Below, in pieces: positions 1 to 13,464 of a stretch of 64,000 nt of DNA. The stretch is from Asterella californica (Eukaryota; Streptophyta; Marchantiopsida; Marchantiales; Aytoniaceae): contig JAYKYS010000005.1 in NCBI GenBank assembly GCA_036924285.1, positions 29,300,001-29,364,000 of the forward strand, in the 5' to 3' direction. Position 1 is the first letter of the stretch; the number at the start of each line of letters is the position of its first letter. The translations under genes and the position numbers were made by a program. The notes beneath the pieces were generated by a model that searched no databases, had not been told where the DNA came from, and saw nothing but the letters and a program-made list of their open reading frames with translations.

Positions 1-929
1 TCATCAACTGTGAGGTGTGCTGGTCGTCTCTTTGCATCGTGTGCGCGCTTGAGTATCTCCCTCGATAACAAGTTCGTTCATCACAACCGTGGACGATGTG
101 CACGAGATCTCACTCTTGTTGCATCCAACAGCACTGTCGATCCAACTCAAGATCGCACATGGTGCACACTCGTCATCATCTACGTACGAGCATCACTCAA
201 CAAAGAAACGTTCTCCAAGATGTACGTTAGAGAATCTATCTGATGTATCTGAAAGATGCCATAAGATCCATAACATCTCTCACAACATACTAGATCGCAG
301 GTCATATAAACCCTAATCTCTCCTCACACGCGTGTGACTACCCGGCTATACCAAGTGAATGGTGTCAACAAACGTGAGATCCTGCGCCTCCAGCAGTGAA
401 CTACTCGACAGTAATACTTGTTGGTATCCTCTGACAGTTGACATGGACAACAACTTAAGATATCTCTACATCAAGCGTGCAACATGATGCAATGAGATGA
501 GTCTCGCAATCTCATCTCTCTCACATACAATTATCGTTGTACTCGTATCGTAACTAAACCTGTGCTGATCTCTCCAAATAGCTCCAGCACACACACACCT
601 TCCTCTGGATACTATCATACAATGGGAGTCATATCCAGCGGTGATAAGATAACAAGGCTAGTATTAAGAACAACCTTCTGTTCCTCTACTAACGATACAA
701 AGACTTCACTCCAAGCCTACTGCACCAGCCGATCAGCATACTACTACAACTCTTCACTCAAACTCCAAAGTGGAACATCCAAGGCAGATGTACACTCATA
801 GTCATGCTAGGCATCTCCTTCACCTCCTCAACGATCAGATTATCCTCCGCATGGACATTGTCCTGTAACAGTTCACTCGGTCAATTGAATCTTGTAACAA
901 ACGTCATCGTCTCTGGTGTAGGCTCCATT
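1..929 (-). other. Decayed gypsy pol, 3' of the protease
   Basis: Minus-strand continuation of the gypsy element whose protease lies at 930-1454. The first part still reads in broken frames as the end of the protease/linker, but no reverse transcriptase motif such as YxDD is visible before the window ends. The plus-strand reading frames here are short and show no family signature. The rest of the element presumably lies to the left of the window. Confidence 0.4.
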
Positions 930-1454
930 GTCCCAACTCCAACACTGAACCGCACTGGTAAGCGGCTCACTCGTCCTTCACTAGACTACCAACTTGATCT
1001 ATAAGATGTTGTCTCCATCCAGTCGATCACGAACCTCATAAGGGATATAACACAGTATCTCTAATCAATACGTCATAACAGCCGCATGAAACGATGACCT
1101 TGGTCCTCACCATAGAGCCATCTGTGAGATGATCTGGTCAAACTCTCACCGTCAGCACCTCGCGTGTCATGTGTAGAGCAGTAGTCTCCTGATCTTCTTA
1201 GAGATTCCTAGCTGGAATGGGCATCTCTCCATCTCAGACTTCCTCAGACTCAAACAAATGCACGCCGCCTTCTTCAACATCAACGGTTGAGCTTCAGAGT
1301 CTAACAAGACTTTATGCGGTTGATACACCTTCCTTGAAGATGTCACAAAATAGAAGATACCACTTCTGTTGTCCAACAACACCACACCTAGTGCCAAACC
1401 AGCACGGTCAATCGTCGGCCTAGTTGATAACTCATCTAACTTGACAGTCATCAC
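930..1454 (-). pseudogene. Ty3/gypsy aspartic protease, decayed
   Basis: In an intact element this domain cuts the Gag-Pol polyprotein. The minus strand reads VLLDSEAQPLML followed by KKAACICLSLRKSEMERCPF, the usual gypsy protease core in which the active site is DSGA. Here the glycine is replaced (DSEA). Beyond a frame break the pattern continues with MTREVLTVRV, a stop, PDHLTDGSMVRTKVIV, then CYDVLI and VLYPL, matching the end of such proteases, with further stops. It is therefore recognisable but dead. It lies downstream of the gag fragment in the expected gag-protease order. The assignment rests on remembered family patterns. Confidence 0.7.
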
Positions 1455-2299
1455 TTGTCAAGTATCATTGGTAGCCGTCCTGATCTTTGACTCCATGGAC
1501 ACATCTACCGCCTCTGGATGAACCACCTCAGCACTAGAGATAACTACATCTTCGCTCTCACTAAGCGTGGTCATCAACTGGAACACTAGAGCCAAGCTGA
1601 CTCTCAATGTCCTCATATCTGTGGCTGAAAATAATGAGACTCGCAGAACTACAATAGCCGCCTCCAACACCGAATTTAACGTTACATCCACAGACGTCGA
1701 TGGTTGCCTCGCATCACCCCCACTCTTGGATGTCGATGCAATCCAACTCCACTGCATGATCGGTAGGTCATTTAGAAATCATAGACGTGGTCTTCAACGC
1801 TTCCGATAACGTGAATGACTGTGGAAGCTTGGGCTGCCTATCAGCCTTCTTGCGTTGTGGATCCAACTCCACCAACACACCTCGTGGCTCAAAGGTATGT
1901 ATAGCACCTCGAGTCACTGCTGCAGATGTCTCAATCTACGCCACATCAGCCATGAAGTCAAAGTTCATAAGACGTAGAAGTCTTTGTTCTGGAATCATAT
2001 CTCCGCTGAGTCATAGCCATACTAGCTATCCTCTACTCCAACTGCTCAATCCGAGTAGCCATAGCCGCATCCGACATCATAGCAGACGATGGATCAACTG
2101 ATCCTCTCTCGGATGATAGACCTCTATCTCCAACTCTACCACCACGGCTTCTCTGAGCTCCTTCTCCTCATCCATTATCAGCCTTCTCTTGTCATAGCTC
2201 GAGGTGGAGATCAAAATAATAGTCACTATTGTGACATGGTCGTCCGCAATGCTCACACTACCTAGGCACCGCATGAGACATCTTAGACGTCTCGTAACC
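1455..2299 (-). other. Linker between gypsy zinc knuckle and protease
   Basis: Minus-strand stretch between the zinc knuckle and the protease of the same element. Open pieces occur in all frames, one of about 99 codons at 1458-1757, but no motif is recognised. In gypsy elements this is a poorly conserved linker, so the lack of signatures is expected. Confidence 0.4.
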
Positions 2300-3386
2300 A
2301 CCTCTCTTCTATGTGCAATCCTTCTGATTATGAGGACCATCACACGTCAGCAAGGATCCGCTTGTTACTGACTAGAGAAGGACGGCATAGGCTTTTGTCC
2401 ACTAGGTCCTCCAACACCTCCCTGTGATCATGATTGTTCAGTACGATCCTTATCACCACCATGTTGTTACGTAGTCTGTGGTCCCCGAGAAGAGATCGTC
2501 ATCTCATGTGACACTTCCGTGCTGAACCCATGAGTCACTCGAAGCCTCTCCTCCACCATGTTGAGCTCAATCCGATAAGCCAAACCAAAGAAAACCATCA
2601 ACGTTGGAGCGGTGTCTCTAAGGAGAGTTGCATCTCTAACTCTCTTACGTAGCTCTCGATCCAGTATCCCATACCAAAATTGGACTGCTTGTGTCTCTAT
2701 CATCCCTTGAGTAACTTGATCAACCGTCTCATGCGAGTATACGCCTCGCATAGGCTCTCTCTAGTCTTCCGCTGGAACTCCTACAGACTCCTCAACTTAT
2801 CGGTCAGCACACCCTGAAAGTTCTTCCTCAAACACTGGAAAAACTGAACCACATGGTTAAACTCTAGTGGTGTCCCGCTCCTACTATCCCTTGCTCCACT
2901 ACTAGTCAACGCACCGCTAGTAGTAGATACCTCGTCACTCGTAGATGTACCACTGCTATTGACACCTAAACTCGTAGATGTTACGTCTCTTAGAACTGCG
3001 TCAGTAATGATAGAAACATAGTTGAGAGACCAGTGTTGTCTCCACAACTCAATCTTCATGTTGTAGTCCCGCATGAACTCATGGTAATCATCCATAGACG
3101 GTCCCTCCAAGTGTTGGAACAAACTCTTCCACGTCATGAAGAGTGTGAACAGTTGTGGGTTCAGCATCTGTTGCAGATTGCACCAACTGTTGAACTCCTA
3201 GATGAAGTCATCCAGCTCAATGTTACCCACCGTATTCGAGTATCGTCGGTGACCCTTCGTGGCTCTACAGATCTTGTCCATGTCCCACAATAACGGAGAG
3301 ATGACATTATGTGTACTTCCAATCCCGTCCTCGTCTGAATAGATGTCCTCCGTCGATGAGATCGATGCTACTGATTGGTATCTCAC
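2300..3386 (-). pseudogene. Ty3/gypsy gag, decayed
   Basis: Gag forms the virus-like particle and its zinc knuckle binds the RNA. Three minus-strand pieces in sequence, interrupted by stops and frame changes, make up the gag: 3386-3198, 3167-2781 and 2751-2467. The last contains DRELRKRVRDATLLRD and AYRIELNMVEER, the usual end of the retrotransposon gag core. Near 2310-2356 the strand reads LLTCDGPHNQKDC. This is the CxxCDGPHxxxxC knuckle of plant gypsy elements with its first cysteine lost, followed at once by a stop. The gene cannot be functional. The protease follows downstream and the LTR lies upstream at 4985-5287. Confidence 0.7.
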
Positions 3387-4984
3387 ACCACTCAGTGTGA
3401 ACCCACTATTTATTGTAGCTGAATCTCTGTCGGAACCTCCGTGGACCTCTGTGATGACAACCCCATGTCAATCACGAACACTAAGCTCTAACTAGAGTAT
3501 CGAAACCTCGTCACCGCACGTGACACCAACCTGCCTCACCCCGCTCCTACTGAGCTCACATATCTCTTACTATGACGGTCAAGATAAAGACAACATGTAC
3601 CTACCATCACCACAGACAACCTCTCACGATCTGTTGGTTCACAAGTCCAATCTCACCGTGAGAGAAATAGAGATAGTCTGACTGGTCCACAACTTTAATC
3701 TCACTATCAAGAACACACTGGAATGAATTCACTCCGGAAATCAAGTGCCAACACAAGCAAACGCGGCACGCAAACAAGAAGTGAATATGGAGGAGTTCCA
3801 ACCACAAGAAGTCCAAAGGATAACCCTCCACACTCAAACATATACAAAAGATAAACACTGTCTCACTCGGATTGACGTCTCCTGTTCTTGACCACATGCA
3901 CAATATATGACCACCAACTATTATAAAGTGTACTTAAGGTCACTAACTAGAAGTCCAAACCTCTAGTAGCTCCAAACTACGTGGTAGCTCTACTAGCTCA
4001 CCCAAGTCAACTGCCATCAACTTCCTCCATGCGCATCTCTACAACATAAACAAACATAACCACAACAACAACTTCCTCTTAGTACTATGTGGGGTCACCC
4101 TACCACTCCTCTAAGAACGTGCGAAAAGATCTCTACTATCTTAAACAAGTCCATAAATACTTGCACACATCTCTAGAAGACACCAAGATTTATTGATCTA
4201 GTGGTAAAGCCAAAGTTAAGAGCTAAATAGTTAAGCACATTCTTTACGAATAGTTTTGGGATGGGAGACCTGATTTTACTCACTCCCACACCACTGAAAT
4301 TAGACTTAGCTTACGTCAACAAACTAGCTTGCTGGCTCAGATCGACTTGGCTCGGTTCCACCTTCGCCTCTCGTGTCTCCGCACCCACGCACCTCTACTC
4401 CTTGAAGTCTCTAAACGTGCTCCACATCGCAACACTCTCGCTCACTCTCCGCTCCGCTCCACTTAGAATAGAGTAGAAATTCAAGACCAAATGCGCATAG
4501 ACAGGAGACAAATCCCAAAATAGCAACTTTGAACTCTACAAGGCATAAATCTGCCAAAGATACACGTGCTAGCGGGTTTACGTCAGATTTTTAACCACTT
4601 GCGACCTTCTTTCTCTTGTAACTCACTCGATCTTTCTCCAAATTGGATGATTGTTTCTGCGTTGGAATCGTCTTCCCAGCGTGCACCAACTATACTAGTC
4701 GTCATCAGCAACTTCCAACCAGTGCCTACTCGACAATCAATGTGCATCTGCCAACCTCCAAATTCATCTTAAAATCTGTCACAAGAAATTTCAGCAGCGC
4801 TTTCACACTATCTCACCACAAATCCGCTCCACGCCGCAAAACTCCCAACAGCGATCAAGCACACGACCAAAAAGAATCACTCCGTGCATGCACGCACTCG
4901 CAAATCGAAGATACCAACGATCTGCACACTACAAAGATACCACCGGTAGAAATCTGTGACCTGATAGCACTCAATCAGACCTCG
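3387..4984 (-). other. Leader between gypsy LTR and gag
   Basis: No gene is seen. On the minus strand this lies between the LTR and gag, so it is most simply the untranslated leader plus decayed 5' gag. It is longer than usual (about 1.6 kb), so small insertions may be hidden in it. No primer-binding site with a clear match to a tRNA 3' end was recognised next to the LTR edge near 4985-5000. Confidence 0.35.
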
Positions 4985-5287
4985 CGACCCAGTTCTTTGA
5001 ATAATAATAATCTGTACTCACTTCATCATGTCAACAGGCAACACACAACCACTAAAGTCGAGCCACACCCACTCTGCGTAATAGAGCATTCATGTTGCAC
5101 TCACCAAGACTATCTATCGTAACCAAGAGATTGAAGGCTCAACTCGAAGAACTGAAGCTTACAAGCCTTACCTGTGAAGTATACCGCTAATGGGGCTAGC
5201 CCAAGAACCTGCCCTAACGGCACTAACGGCCCTATCAGGACTAACCACTACACACTCGACCAATCGGTGCTAAACTGACGTGACACA
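4985..5287 (-). repeat. Gypsy LTR copy 1 (5' truncated)
   Basis: The reverse complement matches the plus-strand copy at 29,160-29,450 along its length. Shared blocks include GTAGTGGTTAGTC, GGGCCGTTAGTGCCGTTA, TTCTTGGGCTAG, GGCTTCAGTTCTTCGAGTTGA, TTTAGTGGTTGTGTGTTG and GAGTACAGATT, in the same order with only small changes. A third, more diverged copy lies at 21,730-22,050. Similarity to the 29-kb copy stops at about 5287, so the U3 start (TGTGATAC in the 29-kb copy) is missing here. It sits in the right place to be the 5' LTR of the minus-strand gag-pol. Confidence 0.7.
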
Positions 5288-8200
5288 TTGTATAAAGAAG
5301 ATATAGGTGCTATTTATCAAAAGAATGCATCGATTATGGATATATATTCAGATAAATCTTCTGAGATTTGTGTCATTGCTTCAAGTGGACTGTCGCTCCA
5401 TGTGAAGTTCAGAAATGTCTCTTTTGTTTTTGCATATTGTCATCATGTTCCTCATCCCCAACACTGCATATACTTTTGCTTGCAAGACTCGTAATGCTGC
5501 TCTATTGTCAAGAAAAAATATTCTATATATCTTTTCGAGTCGTTTGTATTCTAGGTTGCATAAGCTAGCTTGGAGAGAGTGTACTTATCTGATGCCAACA
5601 TGCTTATTAAGTAACTCTAGAAAATGCTAGAAAGTGAAAATAGATTTTTGTATTTGTTATACTGTAGAGCTCTTGGCAAGATGTTGGCATAAGTTAATTC
5701 TACTCTATTCTTCGTGGCTACAACCAACAGTGTGTAGGCTTCTTTACCTTCAGTAATCAAGGTCTCAAAAATAGTTTTCAAACGTGTGTGGAGGTGATGT
5801 TCATTCTCGTCCTTAAGACAATAGTCTATCATCGTGATGTACGTGTGAATACCTATGTTTGTAAGTGATTTTATGCATTCTCAACTCTGATTTACTTAAC
5901 CCTCTTGCCACCCCAATGTGTAATGAACTTCTTCACCTCCAAGACTCTTTGTCTATATAGTGATCACTCTTTGAAGTAGAGATGGAGCAAAGCTCTATCT
6001 CTTTGAATAGAGAATATATCCGATAACACTAATTGTCCAAGAAGTAATGAAGGAGAGAAAAAGTCCATTTTAGATCTCCAAGTCATGCATACTCGAATAA
6101 GCTCAAGGTTTGTACCGGGAGCCGTTTCTTTAGCTCTGGTTTGCTTGTACAAGAACACCAAGATGTTTGACATTCAAGAAACATGTACAAAAGAAGTCAT
6201 GCTTCAATATATCTAACACAATACAGATACAAAAAAAGGATCAAACACAACATGCAGAGTGAATTTCAAGAGCTTTGTGATAGTAGGAATAAAGTAGCAA
6301 AATAATTAAACATCTAGTAAGTTCTCATGAGCCATAATCATCGTCGATGTTTCCACATATATGTATGTCTTGGACAGAGTCATAAACTCTAGCAACGTTA
6401 ACAAATCAATCTTTAGTAAGAATTGAAACTACTTATGGAAGAAAACTAGGTCCAAATATATAGACACATGTTCTTATTCTAGTCAAACTGAGAATATGGT
6501 GTTTGGAGTCAAACAAATCATCCAGCAAAAGAAATGGTATACTCATATGTGAATACGATGAGGTTAGCATTAACATTATTTCTTGAAACAAAACTAGAGA
6601 ATAAACTAGAGATGATAGTAAGATCGGTTGAAGTAGGAAGAAGCGAATGAGCAAAAGCATGAGCAAGAAAAAAGATCGAGAGCGAGCATGAGGCAGATTA
6701 AACACATCAATCATGAATAAGGATGTTGTTAGTACGCAATAACGTCCTATGGTTTCAAAGATAAGACAAAAAAGAATCAGATTAGAACATCTCTTCATCA
6801 TCAATCAAATCGAGAATCAAAAAGACGAACAAAAAATGCAAGCAAGAAACAATGTGAAGACCACTGTCTGCCAAAAATGAGAAGTATTGATGATTATCAT
6901 ACGTTACAATGGTAGTGTAGGTACGGCCATTACACCCATATCTAACCCATAAGTTCTTATGAAGCACCTACAAGTATCCTCAACACAAGAGCGACCAAGA
7001 ACAAGACACAACAAGTTATAAAAGTCACAAATGAGAAAAGCATAGAGCAAGTGACAACCATCGGTAGATCATCGATAGCAGCAGAGGAGCAAGAGAGAAA
7101 AACAGAAGAAAGTCATAACTCGAAAAAAGCAGCCATGAAGAAAGTTGGCTGAAAGAAGAGTTCAGTGTCGAGTAGCCCACCGAAAGAATAACATGAAGCT
7201 CATACAATCAACGCATTGAGTTTGCACCAGCAAATGTCTACTGCTGCTGCCTCTTTATATCAATACCCGGAGCGAGCTAGAAGCAAAAGTAACAAGCGAG
7301 GAGGATGACTACGACAATGAGCAAGCAAATAGGACGAACATGAGAGATGCAGGAGAGAAAAATTTCATGAAATATCTTATACAGCAGCAGTTAGACAGAG
7401 CGGATCAGGAACGTTAATTCTAAGATGATTACTTGCGAGGATCCAAGTGAAAAAAAACAAAAAGTCAATCAGTCAAGAACATTAATCCTAAATGATCGCA
7501 CCCAGTGAACGCACAAATTTTTCACTTGATTCAATGCTCATTCAATGTCACTTGTCGCATTTTGTGTTGTTCTAATGAACATATGTAGCATGCATATTCG
7601 TTCATTGTCTAAGTCTCACAAAAACTAATTCACGGTCATTTCATTGTCATTTCCTCATAGATTCAAAGTGTCTAAAAACAAATACCGTCTAACTGAGATA
7701 ATCATGAATACGTGTTAGCAATACTCTCGTTTGTGTTCATCTTGTCTTTTCTAGCAACAAATGATTGATGGAGCTGACTATGTGCACATTCACTTGGTGA
7801 GACGAAAGACAAATGCTTTCAAGATGATAGACTGGAAAAGAATCTGCAAGCAAGAAAAAATGTCTTAGCTTGAAGTAAGAGGGCTTGTTAAGCTAGTATG
7901 TCCATATTTTAGTAAATTGTGATAAAATGTGAAAGACTAACATCGACTTAAAGGGGCATTTTAAACAAGTGCATGCGAGAAAGCGCAAGAAGATACTGGG
8001 TTCTTGAAGACTTTGAGAGACAAGAGACGAGCGAAATTCCTGAGTAAGATCGCAGAGCAAGAAGTGAAGTATAAAGTTATGACGTTATCACGTCTATAGT
8101 CTTTGGACTAAGCCACCAGCATCTTCAACAACTTCAAGATTTCTCACTCAATACTAATTACTTTGTTAAAAAAATGAATTATACGGTGTAGAATTAATGG

Positions 8201-9285
8201 AGAGCTTTGATATAAGTCCATGTTTCACAGATTATATTCTCCTGTGAAAGTTTTATCATCAACTTTTTACTTAAACGGTTAAGTTTACTATTTCTCCAAA
8301 CGTGAACCTGCAAAATAAAGTCTTCTGGGTTTCCAAGAGCAATTACAGTTATATAAGTGCTCCTCGAATATGCTTGGTAAACACGAGGAATTCATGATCA
8401 TTCTCCAAGTGAGCTGTCTGAGAAAAAAGAAGATAATTGTTATACCTGAATTACTTTTGTTGATAGAAAGATCATTACTTATCGTTATCATTATCATTAA
8501 GTTAAATCAAAATTAAGACTAAATCAAAGCTCTCTACGAGCTTTACAATCTTATGATTCACTTCAAAACTAATGATTGAGTATCTACTGAGAAATATTGA
8601 AATGAAATTTATACGGTTTCTTCGAACAAAATAGTATCTAATCACTAACCTAAAGTACACGGGAGAGCAAAAGGAAATATTCTTTTCTTTGCTTTTATAG
8701 CCGCAAGGGGGTTTAAACTAGAAAACCATTTAATCATTTGACAAATTTAAACTTGAACCATTTCGAGCTGAATAAATCATGTTTAAACCTTAAGAGAAGT
8801 CCGTTTGAGTGCGAGTTTATTTGAGTTCACACAAGTCTGTCTAAATATGCATCCAAACTCTCCTTTCTCTCTCAAGAAAGAAGAAGACAAACATCTAAAC
8901 AAAGTAAAATATTTTTACAACGGATTGGTTGGAAACTAGTTTTAATAGTTATTGAAAAGAGAGATAGACAATACCTGCACATAATGGATAGCAGAAAAAA
9001 ACATCGACATTTACTGATATTTTGAGTTCGGAGAACACATCAAGTTGTGAACAAATTTAGAGAGTCAAAACTGGCTAAATTTACTGGACTAAATTTAAAC
9101 AGTTAAATTTGAATTGTACATGGCTTGACTACACGTTGTCATTGACTCTGAAAACCTATAAGTGAAACCTTGGGACTGAACCTCTGTCCGATACTAAACC
9201 CGGAGAATACACGACTACTTAGAGTTTCAATTTCTCAGCTTTTAATTTATAGCATAACCCTTCCAAGAGAAAGGTTAAGAGATAA
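5288..9285. other. AT-rich stretch without a recognised gene
   Basis: About 4 kb of AT-rich DNA. Open frames are at most about 123 codons, hydrophobic or low-complexity, and show no family motif or convincing codon structure on either strand. A short open frame at 5617-5832 (minus) was considered as retroelement debris but has no diagnostic motif. I see no RNA gene or clear repeat here. Confidence 0.5.
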
Positions 9286-9321
9286 ATTATCACCTCTTCC
9301 GAACTTGGAAGAGGTGATAAT
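9286..9321. repeat. Perfect 15-bp hairpin
   Basis: Arms 9286-9300 and 9307-9321 (ATTATCACCTCTTCC and its exact complement) flank the six-base loop GAACTT. It is isolated in non-coding DNA. It may be a relic of a foldback element or simply a small inverted duplication. Confidence 0.75.
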
Positions 9322-10804
9322 GCAAGGAAGTCACACACTATGAGTCTGCATATAAAATGGAACTTTTTAAACTACAGTTTCAAACCACGTAAGTCCGAAC
9401 GACTGCAGTATACATTTTCTGAATCGACCGACCCCGTTAAACCCTTAGTGTGAATATATGAACTCTTGCACAAGGAGTTTTCTTTCCTTCACTCGGAGCT
9501 TCAGCAAAGGAGTTCAGCAAAGGTGGAGGTTCCAAACCAGAAATGCCTTTTCTTATGAACTTCTCATTTGGGATCTCTTATGACAATCTTCTCAATGAAA
9601 CTGGAATATGCACGCGAAGACATCATGACATTAAGTGTAAAGCTAACCTATCCGTCCGGAGGTGCAAACTAACACCCTAGAGGTGTGCCGCAGATCAAAC
9701 AATAAATGCTCTCAGAAACTAACAACTAAGATAAATGCTGTAAAGAGAAGAAATCTGAAAAACAATTTTATTTCCTAGGCAGAATACAAAATATAAACGT
9801 AAATCCTCTACTGTAAATAAACAAGAAGTGAAGTTAAAATAAAACAATATTAGAAAGATAGACTAGTCTAAGTCTATGGAAAGAAAAAAAGAACTAGAAA
9901 CAGCGGGAGAAAACAGGGAGAGAGAGAAACAAGAAAAGAAACAATGAGAATGAAGAGGATGGGAAAGAGAATATAAAGTGAGCTGGGTAGTCCCCGCCAC
10001 TTGATTTTCCATACAAGAGGAAAAGCCACATGTGCAGATGTAGCAGCAGCCTCCATTACGAGCCAAAGATTTTCGGCAAGCTCACAGATGTGGAGACGGT
10101 GGACTAGCCGTCGTCCATGGTTGGAATTTCTAACCCCAGCGCTGAAAAATATCCATGTTATGCCAAAGGTGTTCTTCTGTATAATTTGGCAATGATTGTA
10201 TCAAAAAGCCTTGGTACAGTCACGATTTGAAATTCAAAAAAGAAGTATTCTCTATATTTCTTGTAGATGCTCGTAAATTCAAAATGTCATTGTGTAAAAC
10301 ATACATGTCAGCTGACAGTCATCATGGGTTCTTTTTGTAGGTCTTCAACATCACTTTCTTTTGAATCATAGATACGTAGATCTCTTTCACAAATGAATGG
10401 ATGCCAGCAAATTAAAGGAGGTGGGAGGACCCACCTCCGTCAGTTTCTGGTTATTAGAGACTAAACTGATTAACAATGGATTTTCCCACCACTAAAATAG
10501 AGGCTGGGGTGGTTCAAGCATATTTTATCTAGATTACCACGAGCTGTCTTCTTCGGTTCTTCTAAGAGATCTTCGTCATTTCTGCCACGGACGGTTCAGG
10601 ACTGACCTTGAGTCTTCTAGAATTTTATCGAGGTTTATTAAGCCCTTCTGGTTTAATGTATACTCTTTGCAATTGGTAAGTATAGTGCTGAGTGAATTCG
10701 TGCAGTAATAATCTGAGACTGCAAGAAATGTGAGATTCTTGTTTCGTGCACGTTGTAAAAGACTTTTCTTCTTTTTTTCACGTAATCTTCTTAGCATTAA
10801 ACGG
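9322..10804. other. Non-coding stretch left of transposon copy A
   Basis: No gene recognised. It contains a GC-rich perfect palindrome at 10,417-10,438 (GGAGGTGGG, loop AGGA, CCCACCTCC) just after a TTAA, and further down a CCCACC/GGGGTGG pair. These could be the remains of another element's end, but no partner was found. Confidence 0.4.
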
Positions 10805-11559
10805 TTAAACCTCAAATTTTGGTATAAAAGGGTCGGTGGACCTCCATTTTGTGTCTCCCGAAGTCCCAGTTGTCTTGCCCCCGTACTTGTCCTACACTTA
10901 TCTCAGGGCTGCGCTATTTCTCTGACAGCATGCAGGTACTTGATACATATTGATCCCAAGTATATTCGCAATAGCTCTGTACGCAAATAGTTAGTGCATG
11001 CTTGAGAAGCTATTTGCATCTTGAATTTATTAATGGTAGACCTTTCACGAATTCAATGGCAAAGTTTATCACGTTTCACGCATCATCCACACCTAACCAA
11101 ACTGTGTTTATAATATATAATATCAAGTTTATATATGTGAAACTAATATTCAAGATGGTGAATAGGCATTCGTGTGAAGTCTAGACTTTGGTCTTACTAT
11201 TCGCTGAAAGCTAAAATGCCATAAGTTGATTTCTGCACCATTACATCACATCCACGAGATTCGAGATTCGTGTTTATTTTGTGAAGAATCTGTGTATCTT
11301 CTTCGTAATCAGTATGCTTTCGCATTTAGTGCACAACATTCTTATGCTGACGATAATGGACGTTATGATAAAGACGTGCAATACATCCATGAGAAAGAAG
11401 AGGTCAGATTTCTAACTCATCTCATTTATGACATTTATCGATCATAGTTTTCTTGTGTCGTTTCTTTTACCAACAATGATTCTTCTAGTCCTATTGCTCA
11501 TGCTGATCACGGATCTGGATGTTATTGTCATGTGTTTTCAGAAATTCATTCGAGGATGG

Positions 11560-11965
11560 ATTGTCTACACTCTTGACTAGCTCCAAGCTCCGATCGACAC
11601 CGCATGTGGTTCAAATGAAGCATTCTCACACTGGTGGAACTTGACTAGTGACAGATGGAATCTTAAAGAAAGGTGTAACCTTGGATTGCTCCCATGTAAA
11701 GTTTTGGTTCCTCACTTGGGCAGTCGCATCGCTCGTCTTTTGCCATCAAGAACTTTGGCTGGAAGGCGAGTTATCATTTGAATCTGCCGATGATTTGATA
11801 ATGTGTATGACAGTATTGCTTTGTCACGATGCAGAAGAATCGAAGAAACAAAGATTTGTTGTATATCGTGACATCGCATTCTTGCTGGATTAATTAAACC
11901 AAATGCAGTTGTCTCTAATTATGAGAAGTTGCAGCAGTGAAATGCAAAATTTTGGATCCAAATAA
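11560..11965 (+). pseudogene. Accessory ORF remnant, copy A
   Basis: Homologous to the intact 131-residue ORF of copy B. It reads FESADDLIMCM then HDAEESKKQRFVVYRDIAFLLD, a stop, and later SSEMQNFGSK, against FASDMPIIIED then NRKRFQVYRALALCLGY in copy B. The best reading frame (11,648-11,893) ends in a stop inside the conserved block, so it is broken. Function is unknown. Its value is as evidence that the small ORF belongs to the transposon family. Confidence 0.55.
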
Positions 11966-12819
11966 CGTGTATGTAGGCTATGGATACATTATGGCAGTTT
12001 CAACTTTAGATGAATGATAGTATCTTACTTCAATCGACGGATTTGACCCACACAGATTTGAGAGAAATGTTAATTTCTAATTACACAATTTATAGTGACA
12101 GATAATGATAACATCATGTATGCGCGATGTATATACATGTTGGGATTTCCAACTATAATAGATTCTGTTTCATGAAATATTTGTGTGAGCTTTAAACGAC
12201 ACCATTGTTTCTAAGTTCAATTCTGTCGTTTGAGTCTATGTGAGTTTCATGAGAGCATGTTTGAATTTTTATACTGCGAATAACTAAGTGGAAAGTAGAG
12301 ATGTTTGTCTTATGTTCCACTTGTCCCTTTTCTTTTTGTACATGCATTGGTGATCGGGTAAGGGTATCCGAGTAATTCAGGTGTTTATAGACAAGATTGG
12401 ACCGAAAATTAGTATGGTCTTCACGAATGGTTCTATCTAAAGTATGTCATCCATACCTTACTTCCATAGCATTAGCAAAAAATAAAAGCGAGCGTCAGTA
12501 CATTTTGCAGGTTCAAAAGGAAGTGTAGCCGTGACAAGGAAAGCATAATGTTTCTTTTTTCTCTGAATCAAAAGCGGCGTTGGTAGAAACAAAGGAATAA
12601 CAACCACTTGACCAGATATTGGATCATAGTGTAAAAGAATCCACACTGAGAATGGTGTCTACTCACTTACAAACCGCACACACTAAGTGTACAAACACCC
12701 ATCTCCAGTGTCTTCGCCGCATTATAGTTACCACACGGTTACTTCTGTTTTGTATGTTTGCCTACTAGATTGATGAACAATAAATAAGGCACATCCTGAC
12801 CGTGAGGACTAGACTACTC

Positions 12820-13190
12820 AACAATGCCCTTGAGTAAGAGTTGAGATGTTCTCCACCAAGGTAGAGATTGTGTCAGTGAGCTGGTTGCATGAGAGATCGA
12901 GATAACGATCCAACGAGATAACGATAACGAGATAACGATCCACTAGACGTCCCCAACATTAGCAAGCAAAGGCTCAGTGAGACAGTTGAAAGATAGATCT
13001 ATGTAGTCAGCGAATCTCAAACTCTCAAAAATGAATCGATTCCTGGACAGATAAAGCTCTTGAATCGGAGTGCTGGCAAGAACACTTCCATCTCGTCTGA
13101 AATCTTTGAACAGTTGTTGGACAAGTTGCTTGGACGAGCAGGGCAAGATTCATAGAGAAAGCTCCACTGAAGAAGTTACCACGGACGTTC
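12820..13190 (-). pseudogene. LRR gene fragment inside copy A
   Basis: The minus strand reads LNVRGNFFSGAFS, then IQELYLSRNRF, YIDLSFNCLTEPL and RYLDLSCNQLTDTISTL in shifting frames. These are leucine-rich-repeat units of the LxLSxNxLT plant extracellular type, as in receptor-like kinases or proteins. There is no signal peptide, membrane segment or kinase, and frames are broken. It lies between the accessory ORF and transposase of copy A, so it is either a captured host-gene piece or an older gene into which the element inserted. A short GATAACGA-type repeat interrupts it at about 12,899-12,945. Confidence 0.6.
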
Positions 13191-13464
13191 AGTTCTTGAT
13201 CATGGGTGGAATGACGACATAGTTCGCTCTGCGTACTGTACTCGTCTCACAACACACGAATCACCAAATGATATACAAGTTTATGAGACAATAATGTATT
13301 CTTTATTATACTGCGAACTGATTTACTTCACATTGTTGTAAGAAGATATAGAGAAGCTACTTGAATATCTCTTCACTGATTTTTCTCTTCCACATGTTAC
13401 TTCACTCCTCCAACAGACGAGCTGTAGAACTCTCCTTTCTCACGACTGTGTCATTGACTTTTCA

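Noticed and set aside
8706..8717. GGGGGTTTAA as the right end of another copy of the transposon
   Set aside because: The ten bases match the copy B end, but there is no GGAGG extension, palindrome or transposase nearby. Chance is sufficient.
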